Positions 1 to 8,656 of a stretch of DNA of 64,000 nucleotides are shown piece after piece. Every line of letters begins with the position of its first letter. Position 1 is the first letter of the stretch. The stretch comes from Saccharothrix ecbatanensis. GTDB lineage: Bacteria > Actinomycetota > Actinomycetes > Mycobacteriales > Pseudonocardiaceae. The notes under the pieces were generated by a model. It was not told the origin of the DNA. It worked only from the letters and a program-made list of their open reading frames with translations, and did not search any database. Location of the stretch: contig NZ_JACHMO010000001.1 in NCBI RefSeq assembly GCF_014205015.1, positions 558,001-622,000 on the forward strand, read 5' to 3'. A program made the translations under genes and the position numbers.

Positions 1-3000
1 CGTACACCGCCAAACCGGCCGCGCGCCAGGTCGTCAACGACGTCAGGTTCTCGTACACGTTGTTCTTCTCGTCCGCGCCGCCGGCGTCGATCGCCGAGAA
101 CAACGCGAAGCTGTCGTCACCGGTCGACCGCGCCTCGATGTTGGCCACCCGGTTGTCCGTGCTGCCGTTGGTCATGTTGATGCCGTCGGCGAACATGTTC
201 CGGATCCGCGAGTCCTTGATCGTCATGAAGTCGGTGTTCGCGCCCCAGTACAGGCACACCATGTGCTCGGCCCAGATGTTCTCGATGGTGATGTTCGAGA
301 CGCCTCCGAAGTCGAACACCTTGCCCGGCCCGTCGATCCGCGACACGTAGTTGCCGAAGAACGCGAACCCGCTGAACGTCGACCCGTTCACCGACTGCTC
401 GGCCCGGAAGCCCGCGTCGGTGTTCTCCTGCGTGGCGGGCACGACGAACTTCGTGAACCACGGACCGGCGCCGATCACCCGCACCGGCTTGCCGTACACC
501 TGGAACTTCTGCGCGGTGGTGTAGGTGCCCGCGGGCAGGTACACGCCGAGCAGGTTGCCGCTGGTGTCCATGCGGAACCGGTCCAAGGCGCTCTGCACGT
601 CCTGGTGGCCGAACCCGCTAGGGGTGATGTACCGGGCCGGGTCGGGGTTCGGCGCGGCCACGGCGTTCTCGAAGTTCACGAAGTCGACGGCGTAGGTGGT
701 CGTGTTCGCCGAGTCCTTCTGGAGCTTGATCTTCGTGCCCGCCGGGAACGTGCCGTTCAGCATCACGTTCGCTTCGTCGTAGATGTGCCGCGGCCCACCG
801 GCGCCGGGGGAGTTGCCCGGGTTGGCTTCGTTGCCGTAGAGCCAGATGTGCCGCGAGTTCAGGTCGATCGCCTTGTGGAACGTCCCGTTGACGTACACGT
901 TCAGCGTCGAGCTGATACCGCCGCCACCCGCCGAGTCGGGGATGGAGAAGCGGGTGACCAGCGTGTTGGTCGGACCGCTCGTGGTGAACTCGACCGACGC
1001 GCCGGTGCTGTTCAACGTCACCGCCCGACGTCCCGACGCCTCACCGGCAAGATCACCGATGGTGCGGTTGGGCCCGATCTTCACCGCACCGCCCGCGGTC
1101 GCGGCGTCCTCTGCCTCGATGTGCTCCCACGGCACGTTCGCACCACGCCCGACGAACAAGGACTGCGTCGTCACGTTGTTCGCCTGCCGCGCCGCGATCT
1201 CGTTGGCGTCGACCGCGACGTCTGTGCGCAGCGTGTACTTCCCGTTGGCGGCAGGCCACGTGCCCAACGCGATCGGCGACGCGGACTGACCGGCCTGAAT
1301 GGTCCCGGTGTAGCTGCCGCTGAACGTCCGCACAGTCGCACCGGTCGTAGCGTTCACCAGCGTCAACGTGACGCCGTGCGCACCGCCGGCAGAGGCGATA
1401 GAACCCTCGTTCCGCAGGACGACGGAGAACGTCACGTTCTGCCCGTTGGCCGGGTTGTTCGGCGACCAGCTCAGCGTGCCGACCAGGTCAGAGCTGGGCA
1501 CAGGCGTGACAACCAGAGCAGTCGGGTGCAGCCGAGCGTTGTTGGCCTCGTTCTGCTCGACCACCTTCTTCGTCTCGTCGACCTTCGCCGTGTACTGGTA
1601 CGACCCGGACCCACGCGGCCCGATGTCCGCCGTCACGGTCGCCGACGCACCGGCGGCCAACGCCCCGACCACCGCCGTGCCGACCGAGTCATCGCCCAGG
1701 AAGAACGTCACATCAGTCGCGCCGGACGCCGCCGTACCCGCGTTCCGCACGGTCGCGGACAACGTCACCGCGTTCGTCTCCACCGGGCTCACCGGCGTGA
1801 ACGACGTAGCGCTCACGACCAGGTCCGGATTGGGCGCCGCCACCCCGAACACCTGGAACTCGGCAACCTGCCCACCGGGCGCACCAGTGTTGGACGTGAT
1901 CCGCAACTGCACGTCCGCCACCCGGCCGGAAAGCGGGATGGTCACCGTGTTGCCGGATGCCGGGTTGAACACGTAGTCCCACGCCGCCACCAGGTTCGTG
2001 AAGCCCGAAGCGCCCTGCTCACGACCCAGCACCTGGATGTTCTGCGTCCGAGTGCCCCACGCCGACGCCGGGTTGAGCTTCAACACCACCGAGCTGATGT
2101 CCGCGTTCGCACCGAGCTGCGTGGTCAACGTGTTCGGGTAGGTAGCGCCCTCCCAGTACGTCGTCACGTCATCGTCGTTGGCATTCGTTGCGACGAACGT
2201 GAACACGTGGGAAGAAGACGTGATCGGCCGTCCCTTGGCCAGGTTCGTCCCCGCAGACCCAGGCCGCGTCACCGAGTTGCTGGCCGCGGACTGGTTGCCG
2301 GCAGCATCCTTGGCGATCACGTGGTACGTAACCGCAACCCCGTCCGGCTGCGAGTCCGTGTACGTCGTGCCCGCCACACTGGTCCGCAGCACACCGTTGG
2401 CATAGACGTCATACCCCACGACACCGGTGTTGTCGCTCGACGCCGACCAGGCGAGCCGGATCTGCCCGGCCTGCGGCGACGTGTAGGCGAGGTTGCCCGG
2501 TGCCGTAGGCGGCTGCGTGTCCCCACCCGACGGCCCGTGCACCTCGAACTCGGAAATCTGCCCCGCGGGCCACCCGCTGTTGCCGGTGATCAGCAGCCGC
2601 AGGTACCGCGTAGTGGTCGCGGTGAACTGGATCGTCACCGTGCTATTCGCGGTCGGGTTGAACGCGTACTGCGCAGACGGCACGAGGTCACTGAAGTTCT
2701 GCCTGTCCGTGCTGTGCTGCACCGCCAACGTTTGCGTCCGCGCGCCCCAGCCCGCCGTCGGCAGCTTGAGCACGATCCGGTCCGCCTTCACGGACGCCCC
2801 GAGGTCCGCCCGCAGCCACTGCGGGAACGCGTTGTTGGCGCTCTCCCAGTAGGTGGCCTGGTTGCCGTCACCGACGTTGGCGGCCTGGTAGACGTCGTTG
2901 TGGCTGCTCGAGGTGTAGGTGGCGGCAACGGCGGCGCCCACCGCCTCGCGGACCCCGATGTCGGCAACTTGCGTACCTTCGACCCGCACGTAGCGCACCA

Positions 3001-3313
3001 GCGTCGGGTCGACGTCGAACGTCAGCTCGTTGCCCTCGGCCGGATCGAACGTCCGCTGGCCGGAGGGCACCAAAGTGGCGAACCCCTTGCCGTCAAGGCT
3101 GGTCTGAACCGCGAACGTCCGGTCCTGCCTGGCGTACTCGTCGGGCATCGACAGCCGGACCTGGTCGATGCGGGTCGGCGCGCCGAGGTCGAGCCCGGCG
3201 GTCGAGGGTGAGGGCGCGCCCTGGGCGGTAGGGGAGACCAGGGCCGGCGCGATGAGTGACAGCGCTAGCAGGGATGCGGCTATGCGTGAACGAGCACGTG
3301 TCGTCGTTGACAT
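1..3313 (-). CDS. Secreted modular GH87-type alpha-1,3-glucanase (mycodextranase), C-terminus outside window
   Basis: The frame is open from an ATG at 3313 to the left edge (over 1,100 residues), with a GAAGGGG ribosome site upstream. It starts with a signal peptide (about residues 1-33), then two discoidin-like domains (about 37-260), an FN3 domain (265-350), a third discoidin domain (350-485), two CARDB-like domains (485-720), a CBM35-like sandwich with an IEAEDA start, and a beta-helix catalytic region. The visible acids D1043 (ADGINMTNG) and D1066-D1067 (STGDDS) have the spacing I recall for the catalytic triad of GH87 enzymes (D, +23, +24). Family knowledge says it hydrolyses alpha-1,3-glucan outside the cell, for example in fungal walls. 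The exact substrate is inferred. The end of the catalytic domain is not seen. Confidence 0.8.
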   Translation of the reverse strand, partial: MSTTTRARSRIAASLLALSLIAPALVSPTAQGAPSPSTAGLDLGAPTRIDQVRLSMPDEYARQDRTFAVQTSLDGKGFATLVPSGQRTFDPAEGNELTFDVDPTLVRYVRVEGTQVADIGVREAVGAAVAATYTSSSHNDVYQAANVGDGNQATYWESANNAFPQWLRADLGASVKADRIVLKLPTAGWGARTQTLAVQHSTDRQNFSDLVPSAQYAFNPTANSTVTIQFTATTTRYLRLLITGNSGWPAGQISEFEVHGPSGGDTQPPTAPGNLAYTSPQAGQIRLAWSASSDNTGVVGYDVYANGVLRTSVAGTTYTDSQPDGVAVTYHVIAKDAAGNQSAASNSVTRPGSAGTNLAKGRPITSSSHVFTFVATNANDDDVTTYWEGATYPNTLTTQLGANADISSVVLKLNPASAWGTRTQNIQVLGREQGASGFTNLVAAWDYVFNPASGNTVTIPLSGRVADVQLRITSNTGAPGGQVAEFQVFGVAAPNPDLVVSATSFTPVSPVETNAVTLSATVRNAGTAASGATDVTFFLGDDSVGTAVVGALAAGASATVTADIGPRGSGSYQYTAKVDETKKVVEQNEANNARLHPTALVVTPVPSSDLVGTLSWSPNNPANGQNVTFSVVLRNEGSIASAGGAHGVTLTLVNATTGATVRTFSGSYTGTIQAGQSASPIALGTWPAANGKYTLRTDVAVDANEIAARQANNVTTQSLFVGRGANVPWEHIEAEDAATAGGAVKIGPNRTIGDLAGEASGRRAVTLNSTGASVEFTTSGPTNTLVTRFSIPDSAGGGGISSTLNVYVNGTFHKAIDLNSRHIWLYGNEANPGNSPGAGGPRHIYDEANVMLNGTFPAGTKIKLQKDSANTTTYAVDFVNFENAVAAPNPDPARYITPSGFGHQDVQSALDRFRMDTSGNLLGVYLPAGTYTTAQKFQVYGKPVRVIGAGPWFTKFVVPATQENTDAGFRAEQSVNGSTFSGFAFFGNYVSRIDGPGKVFDFGGVSNITIENIWAEHMVCLYWGANTDFMTIKDSRIRNMFADGINMTNGSTDNRVANIEARSTGDDSFALFSAIDAGGADEKNNVYENLTSLTTWRAAGLAVY

Positions 3314-3357
3314 CGGCGTGCTGGCCCCTTCTCGTGAGGGCGTTCCAGGTGTTTGTT

Positions 3358-3386
3358 AAGAAGTTCCGTAGAGTTGTCGACTTCTT
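3358..3386. promoter_or_regulatory. Inverted repeat upstream of the GH87 gene
   Basis: AAGAAGT (3358-3364) and ACTTCTT (3380-3386) form 7-bp arms 15 bases apart, 45-73 bp upstream of the glucanase start. The placement suits an operator, but no regulator is known. Confidence 0.35.
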
Positions 3387-3484
3387 GCGTAACCAGCTCG
3401 AAGGGTTGCAGAGCCGCATCCGGAAAGTCAACGGTCAGAACCGCCCGACCCACCCCGTTGCGCCATCCGGCGCAGCAACACGAA

Positions 3485-3516
3485 GAAGGCCGCTCCCGGC
3501 GTGGGGAGCGGCCTTC
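3485..3516 (-). terminator. Rho-independent terminator of the small membrane-protein gene
   Basis: A perfect 13-bp stem (3485-3497 with 3504-3516) and a 6-base loop lie 20 bp past the stop of the minus-strand gene at 3536. On the minus strand the stem is followed by T-rich TTCTTCGTGTTG. Confidence 0.8.
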
Positions 3517-3535
3517 TCCGACACAGCTTCGAGTT

Positions 3536-3712
3536 CTAGGACTTCGCCTTGCGCTTGGCGGCGAGCACGCCGATCAGGCCGACGACCCCGAGGGGGAAGC
3601 CGATCAGGGGAAGCAGCGGAATCCCGCCGATCAATCCAATGCCGTTCAGCAGCACCCCCAGGAGCAGCAGGACCGTCCAGCCCCCTGCACCGTTCCCGCT
3701 TTGTCCGGCCAC
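3536..3712 (-). CDS. Small two-helix membrane protein, unknown function
   Basis: This encodes a 58-residue protein. I chose the GTG at 3712 because GGAGGG lies 7 bases upstream; a longer reading to 3823 has no ribosome site. After a short Gly/Ser-rich start come two hydrophobic stretches (about residues 12-29 and 31-51) separated by a Gly-Gly-Ile-Pro turn, then a basic tail AAKRKAKS. The tail suggests a hairpin in the membrane with both ends cytoplasmic. It is followed by a strong terminator, so it is monocistronic. No family is recognised. Confidence 0.6.
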   Translation of the reverse strand: MAGQSGNGAGGWTVLLLLGVLLNGIGLIGGIPLLPLIGFPLGVVGLIGVLAAKRKAKS

Positions 3713-3722
3713 GTCGACTCCC

Positions 3723-3754
3723 TCCACTCGTGTGGCGCTCCACTCGTGTGGCGC
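3723..3754. repeat. Perfect 16-bp tandem repeat in a divergent promoter region
   Basis: TCCACTCGTGTGGCGC occurs twice in a row (3723-3738, 3739-3754). Each unit contains the inverted pair CCAC-TCGT-GTGG. It sits just upstream of the small membrane-protein gene, in the spacer shared with the NB-ARC gene, and may be a pair of operator sites. Confidence 0.6.
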
Positions 3755-3884
3755 GAAAGCTAGCCCCGCCAACGGCACGCCCAGCACCGCATTGCCTTGT
3801 TTCACCAGGTGGCACGGCATCACGAAGGCCCCGCTCCGGCCCGTTCCGGGGATCTACACTCGTGATCATCTTGGGGAGGTGGCG

Positions 3885-6305
3885 GTGAGCGACCCGAAAA
3901 CGGCGTTCGCACAGGCGCTGGCACGGTTGCGCGAACGACTGCCGGACGTGTCCGACGAGGCGTTGGCCCGCCGCGCGAGCGCGATCGTCCTGCCGTCAGG
4001 AAGGCGCGTGGCGGTCAACGCGCGCAGGCTGGGGGAGTGGCTGGGCGGCCAGTCCGTCCCACGGGACTTCGACGCGGTGCTGGCCGTCGTCATGGCGACC
4101 GGCGGCGTCCCCAAGCTCAACGAGCTGCGCGACCTGTGGCGCACCGCCCACCAGGACCGCCGCCAGACCCCGAAATCGGGACGAGTGGTGGTCGGCCGCC
4201 CGCCCACCGACGCCGCGGCACTGCGCGACCGGCCCGGACTGGCCGACGCGATAGACGCCGCACTGCGCACCGCCGACGTCCGCCAAGTGCTGCTCACCGG
4301 TCCGGGCGGCGCGGGCAAGTCCCAACTGGCGACCGCCGCGTTCCACCGAGCACGTGCCGACGTGGTGGTCTGGGCAGGAGCACGGACCAGGCAATCAGTC
4401 CTCACCGCTTACGCACGAGCCTGGCGTGCGCTCGTGAAGGCCGACGCGGGCGACGACGACGAGGCCCAAGCCGACCTGTTCCTGGCCTGGCTCCGCTCCA
4501 CCACCACCTCCTGGCTGGTGGTCCTGGACGACGTGGACGACCCGGCGGAACTGTCCGGCCTCTGGCCCGCGGGCGAAGCGGGACGCAGCCTGATCACCAC
4601 CCAACGACGCGACGCCGCCCTTCGCAGACCGGACGCCCAGGTCGTCAGCGTGGGCATGTTCGACCCGGACGAGGCAACCGCCTACCTGTCCGCACGCCTG
4701 GCCGTGGACCCCCGCCACGACCCGGACCGGCTGGCGACCCTCGCCGAAGCCCTCGGCCACTACCCCCTGGCACTGTCCCAAGCCGCGGCGTTCCTGATCG
4801 ACACAGGCATGGACGTGTCGACTTACCTCGACCTCCTGTCCGACCGACGCCAACGCGTAGCCGACCTGTTCCCCCCGACCTCACCCGCGGACGAGCACCA
4901 GGACACAGTCGCGAACACGGTGCGCCTGGCAGTCGAACGAGCGAAAGCCATAGCCGCCAACGCGACGGACGTCCTCGGCCTGGTCTCAGTGCTGGCCCCC
5001 GACGGCATCCCCGAATCCGTCCTCCTCGACGACGGCCGAAACCTGCTCGCCCTCCGCGCGCTGCACCGGCTCAACCTGGTCACCCATGACAGCCGGGTAG
5101 AGGCGCACGCGCTGGTCCAACGCGCCGCACGAGATCTCGTCGGCGACCTCACCCAGGTCGCCGTCGCGGCAGCCGACGCGATCGAACGCGAGTGGTCGAC
5201 AGCGGACCCCGACACCGCCGCGGCCCTCTACCGCAACACCGAAGTCCTCCGATCGGTCGCCGGCGAACACCTGTGGGCCGGCGGAATGCACCCCGTGCTG
5301 CGCAGGTTGGGCCAGCACCTGGCGGACATCGGCCGACCGGCCGCGGCCCGCGACGTGGCACGGCACCTCCTGACCCGCGCCGTCAGCCCTCGCGACGTGG
5401 TAGTCCTGCGAACGCAGGTCGCGAAGGCGATCGGCGACCTGGGAGACCCGGCAACCGCACTGGACCACTTCGGCGAGATCCGCGACCTCGCCGAGAGAAA
5501 ACTCGGCCAGACCGACCTGGACACCCTCTGGGTCCGCTTCCACCAGGCCACGTACCGCCTGGAGACCGGCCTGATCGAGACGGCGCTCGGCGAGTTGACG
5601 TCTCTAGCCGACGCCTGCGACCTACCCGCCGCCCACCCGCTCAAGATCGCCGCCGAAGACAACCGCGCACTGTGCATGGGCCTGTCCGGCGACATCACCG
5701 GCGCACGCGACGCGGCATCGGCCCTACACGCCGTACTCCGCCGGGAACTAGGACCGCGACACAGGCAGACGCTGCGCGTCCTACTGGGCCTGGGCCGCTG
5801 GATCGGGGAGATCGGCGACGCGCGATCCGCCGTAGCCGCCTACCAGGAGGCGGCAGACGGCCTGGAAGAAGTGGCCCCCGGTCACCACGACACGTTGATC
5901 GCCCGGCACAACCTGGCCTACTGGCGTGCCGTGGCAGGCGACCTGACCGAGGCGATCGCCGAATTCGAGACCGCCGCCGCGGATGCGGAACGAACGCTGG
6001 GCGAAGACCACCCGACCACCCTCACTTACAAGTCGAACCTCGTGTTCTGGCGAGGCGTGGCAGGCGACCGGACCGCAGTCGCCGACCTGGCCACCCTGCG
6101 CGAATCGGTGGAGGCAGTGTTAGGCGCCAACCACCCCCGCGTGCTGCGGATCAGGCAGCAACGCGCCGAACTCCTCCACCGAACCGGGCAACGAGAAGAA
6201 GCGGTGGACGAACTGCAAGTCGTGCTGGCCGAGATGTCCCAGGTGCAGGGAGCGAACCACCCACGAACCCGAGAAGCCGCCGACCTACTGTCCGGCTGGC
6301 AGTAA
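3885..6305 (+). CDS. NB-ARC/TPR signalling ATPase
   Basis: This is an 806-residue protein. The GTG at 3885 is preceded by GGGGAGG; in-frame sequence upstream has no ribosome site. Residues 1-95 resemble the small helical N-terminal domain seen on actinobacterial NB-ARC proteins. A P-loop (GPGGAGKS, about 139-146) and a Walker B motif (LVVLDDVDD, about 211-219) mark an NB-ARC/STAND ATPase. A winged-helix-like region follows, and from about residue 430 there are TPR-like helix pairs with the recurring TLG.DHP.TL pattern. STAND proteins act as ATP-driven switches. There is no SARP DNA-binding domain, so it is not a full AfsR. The ligand and target are unknown. Confidence 0.75.
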   Translation: MSDPKTAFAQALARLRERLPDVSDEALARRASAIVLPSGRRVAVNARRLGEWLGGQSVPRDFDAVLAVVMATGGVPKLNELRDLWRTAHQDRRQTPKSGRVVVGRPPTDAAALRDRPGLADAIDAALRTADVRQVLLTGPGGAGKSQLATAAFHRARADVVVWAGARTRQSVLTAYARAWRALVKADAGDDDEAQADLFLAWLRSTTTSWLVVLDDVDDPAELSGLWPAGEAGRSLITTQRRDAALRRPDAQVVSVGMFDPDEATAYLSARLAVDPRHDPDRLATLAEALGHYPLALSQAAAFLIDTGMDVSTYLDLLSDRRQRVADLFPPTSPADEHQDTVANTVRLAVERAKAIAANATDVLGLVSVLAPDGIPESVLLDDGRNLLALRALHRLNLVTHDSRVEAHALVQRAARDLVGDLTQVAVAAADAIEREWSTADPDTAAALYRNTEVLRSVAGEHLWAGGMHPVLRRLGQHLADIGRPAAARDVARHLLTRAVSPRDVVVLRTQVAKAIGDLGDPATALDHFGEIRDLAERKLGQTDLDTLWVRFHQATYRLETGLIETALGELTSLADACDLPAAHPLKIAAEDNRALCMGLSGDITGARDAASALHAVLRRELGPRHRQTLRVLLGLGRWIGEIGDARSAVAAYQEAADGLEEVAPGHHDTLIARHNLAYWRAVAGDLTEAIAEFETAAADAERTLGEDHPTTLTYKSNLVFWRGVAGDRTAVADLATLRESVEAVLGANHPRVLRIRQQRAELLHRTGQREEAVDELQVVLAEMSQVQGANHPRTREAADLLSGWQ

Positions 6306-6433
6306 CCCAGCACGCGCGGGACGACGTCGAACGCGGCGCGGGCCACCGGTTGGTGCCGGGCCGCGTAGGCACCGAGGCTGGGCGGGATCAGATAGCCCAA
6401 CCTCGCCCGCACCCAACCGCCACCGCCCCACAA
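6306..6433 (-). pseudogene. Possible remnant of a minus-strand coding sequence
   Basis: On the minus strand this spacer reads through without stops and encodes a protein-like segment around GYLIPPSLGAYAARHQPVA before entering the NB-ARC gene antisense. There is no start or ribosome site, and its upstream side is cut off by the 134-bp palindromic element. It may be a gene tail truncated by that element, or chance open frame in GC-rich DNA. Confidence 0.2.
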
Positions 6434-6567
6434 GGCCCGATTTGACATGGGTTCGGGTGCCATAGGCTGGACGAAGCCGGGCAGGCTTGGCGGACGCTCT
6501 TCCCGCCATGCCTGCCCGGCTTTGGCCTGCCTGGGGTGCCCGTACGGGCCCCATGTCAAATCGGGCC
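6434..6567 (+). repeat. 134-bp palindromic element, copy 1
   Basis: The ends are an 18-bp perfect terminal inverted repeat, GGCCCGATTTGACATGGG. Inside is a second stem, GCCGGGCAGGC paired with GCCTGCCCGGC, around a loop with its own short arms. The inverted copy at 25714-25847 differs at only 2 of 134 positions. No protein is encoded and no target duplication is obvious. It lies between the convergent NB-ARC and yjfF-like genes. It resembles a MITE or a large REP/BIME-like element. Confidence 0.85.
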
Positions 6568-6626
6568 GGACCCGCCCACACACCACAATCGACCCGACCT
6601 CAGAACCACCACGGTCGGACCAACCA

Positions 6627-7637
6627 CTAACTACGACGCACAATCACCCGCTGCAAGGCGATGAACGCCAGCAACAACCCACCGATCACGATCTTCGTCC
6701 ACCAGGACGACAACGTGCCCTCGAACGAGATCAGCGTCTGGATCGTGCCCAACACCAGCACACCCACCACAGAGCCGATCACGAACCCGACCCCACCGGA
6801 CAGCAGGCTGCCACCGACCACCACAGCGGCGATGGCGTCCAGTTCCATGCCCACCGCGTGCAGGCTGTACCCGGACAGCATGTACAGGCTGAACAGCAGC
6901 CCGCCCAACGCCGAGCAGAACCCGCTGATCACGTACACGCCGATCTTCACCCGCGTGGTCGCCAGACCCATCAGCCGAGCTGACGACTCGCTGCCGCCCA
7001 CCGCGTACACCGTGCGCCCGAACCGCGTCAGGTGCAGCACGTAGACCGCCGCGATCACCGCCACCAGCGCGATCACCACGCCGTACGTGATCGTCACGCC
7101 ACCCGGCAGCTCGACCGACCCGGTGGCCATGTCGCGGAACGTCGGGTCCTTGATCGACACCGACTCCACGCTGATCACGAAGCACAGCCCACGGGCCAGG
7201 AACATGCCCGCCAACGTCACGATGAACGGCTGCACGCCGAACCGGTGGATGATCCACCCCATCGCCAACCCGAGCCCCGACCCGACCGCGAGCACCACGA
7301 TCACCGTCAGCCAGGCGGGCCACCCGGCCCGCAGCATCGCCGCCGCGATCATCGTGGACAACGCCACCACCGACCCCACCGACAGGTCGATGCCACCGGT
7401 CAGGATCACGAACGTCATCCCCACCGCGAGCACGATCAGGAACGCGTTGTCGATGAACAGGTTCGCCATCACCTGACCGGACGCGAACCCCTCGTACCGC
7501 ACCGAGCCAACGCCGAACGTCGCCACGAACACGACAAAAGTAGCGATCACCGGCAGGAAACGCGTGGGTACCCTCACCGCCATCCCGGAGGACTTCCGCG
7601 GCGGTGTCACCTCAGGCTGCAAAGTCACAGTCTTCAT
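6627..7637 (-). CDS. yjfF: Sugar ABC transporter permease, YjfF type
   Basis: The 336-residue inner-membrane permease starts at ATG 7637, which overlaps the stop of the preceding permease (ATGA). The BPD_transp_2 signature [21 protein letters not shown] is present, with about eight to ten hydrophobic segments. Length and context match YjfF, the second permease of the YtfQRT-YjfF furanose importer. It is the last gene of the ytfQ-ytfR-ytfT-yjfF operon. With arabinose genes around it, the likely substrate is arabinofuranose or galactofuranose released by the secreted arabinanases. That substrate is inferred. Confidence 0.85.
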   Translation of the reverse strand: MKTVTLQPEVTPPRKSSGMAVRVPTRFLPVIATFVVFVATFGVGSVRYEGFASGQVMANLFIDNAFLIVLAVGMTFVILTGGIDLSVGSVVALSTMIAAAMLRAGWPAWLTVIVVLAVGSGLGLAMGWIIHRFGVQPFIVTLAGMFLARGLCFVISVESVSIKDPTFRDMATGSVELPGGVTITYGVVIALVAVIAAVYVLHLTRFGRTVYAVGGSESSARLMGLATTRVKIGVYVISGFCSALGGLLFSLYMLSGYSLHAVGMELDAIAAVVVGGSLLSGGVGFVIGSVVGVLVLGTIQTLISFEGTLSSWWTKIVIGGLLLAFIALQRVIVRRS

Positions 7638-8656
7638 GCGGGCACCCCTTGCTTCCCACGAACCCCACGAACTCCACCAACCCCAGGACCCCCGGAACCC
7701 CCACGACCCCCACGACCCCGGATCCCGACCGGCGCCTGCATCAGGCACACCGCGATCACCACGACCGCCTTGAACACCAACGTGATCTCGGGCGGGATGC
7801 CGATGGAGTAGACCGTCGTGGTCAACGTCTGGATGATCAACGCGCCGAGCAGCGTCCCGGTCAACGAGTACCGACCACCCGCCAACGACGTGCCACCGAT
7901 GACAACCGCCAGGATCGCGTCCATCTCGATCCACAACCCGGCGTTGTTGGCATCGGCCGCGCTCACGTTCGAGCTGATCATCAGCCCCGCCACCGCCGCG
8001 CACACAGCCGCGAACACGTACACGGTCCAGATGATCGTGCGCGCCTTGACACCGGCCAGCCGCGACGCCGACGGATTGACCCCGACCGACTCGATCAGCA
8101 GCCCCAACGCCGTCTTCCGCGTCACCAACGCCACCAGCCCCAACACCGCCAGGCTGATGAGAATCGCGATCGGCAGCACCAAGAACCCGGCGCCCACCTC
8201 GCGATAGGTCGGCGAGTCGACCGTGACGATCTGCCCCTCGGTGATCAGCATCGCGATACCGCGCCCGGCCGTCATCAGCACCAGCGTGGCGATGATCGGC
8301 TGGATGCCCAGCACCGACACCAGGAACCCGTTCCACAGCCCCAGCGCCGCGCACAACAGCAACGCCAGACCCATGCCGATCCACGCGTCACCGCCAGAAG
8401 CGATGTACGTGCACGTCACGGCACCCGCGATAGCCGCCACCGCACCGACCGACAGGTCGATCCCGCGCGTGGCGATCACCAGCGTCATGCCCAACGCGAT
8501 CAACAGCGTCGGAGCGCCGTTGCGCAGGATGTCGATCAAGCTGCCGAACAGGTGCCCGTCCTGCAACCGCAACGAGAAGAACGACGGCTCGACCACCACG
8601 TTCAACACCAGCAACGCGACCAGCGCCAACGCCGGCCACAGCAACCTCTTGTTCAT
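7634..8656 (-). CDS. ytfT: Sugar ABC transporter permease, YtfT type
   Basis: The 340-residue permease starts at ATG 8656, overlapping the ATPase stop by ATGA. It carries the family motif GMTLVIATRGIDLSVGAVAA and multiple membrane helices, and its length matches YtfT. It should pair with YjfF to form the membrane channel. The last 33 residues are an unusual Gly/Arg-rich low-complexity tail (GIRGRGGRGGSGG and onward), encoded by C-rich repetitive DNA at about 7640-7735. Confidence 0.85.
   Translation of the reverse strand: MNKRLLWPALALVALLVLNVVVEPSFFSLRLQDGHLFGSLIDILRNGAPTLLIALGMTLVIATRGIDLSVGAVAAIAGAVTCTYIASGGDAWIGMGLALLLCAALGLWNGFLVSVLGIQPIIATLVLMTAGRGIAMLITEGQIVTVDSPTYREVGAGFLVLPIAILISLAVLGLVALVTRKTALGLLIESVGVNPSASRLAGVKARTIIWTVYVFAAVCAAVAGLMISSNVSAADANNAGLWIEMDAILAVVIGGTSLAGGRYSLTGTLLGALIIQTLTTTVYSIGIPPEITLVFKAVVVIAVCLMQAPVGIRGRGGRGGSGGPGVGGVRGVRGKQGVPA

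Noticed and set aside
263..3211. A 982-codon plus-strand frame over the GH87 gene
   Set aside because: Its product is His/Arg-rich without domains; the opposite strand gives a clear modular secreted enzyme.
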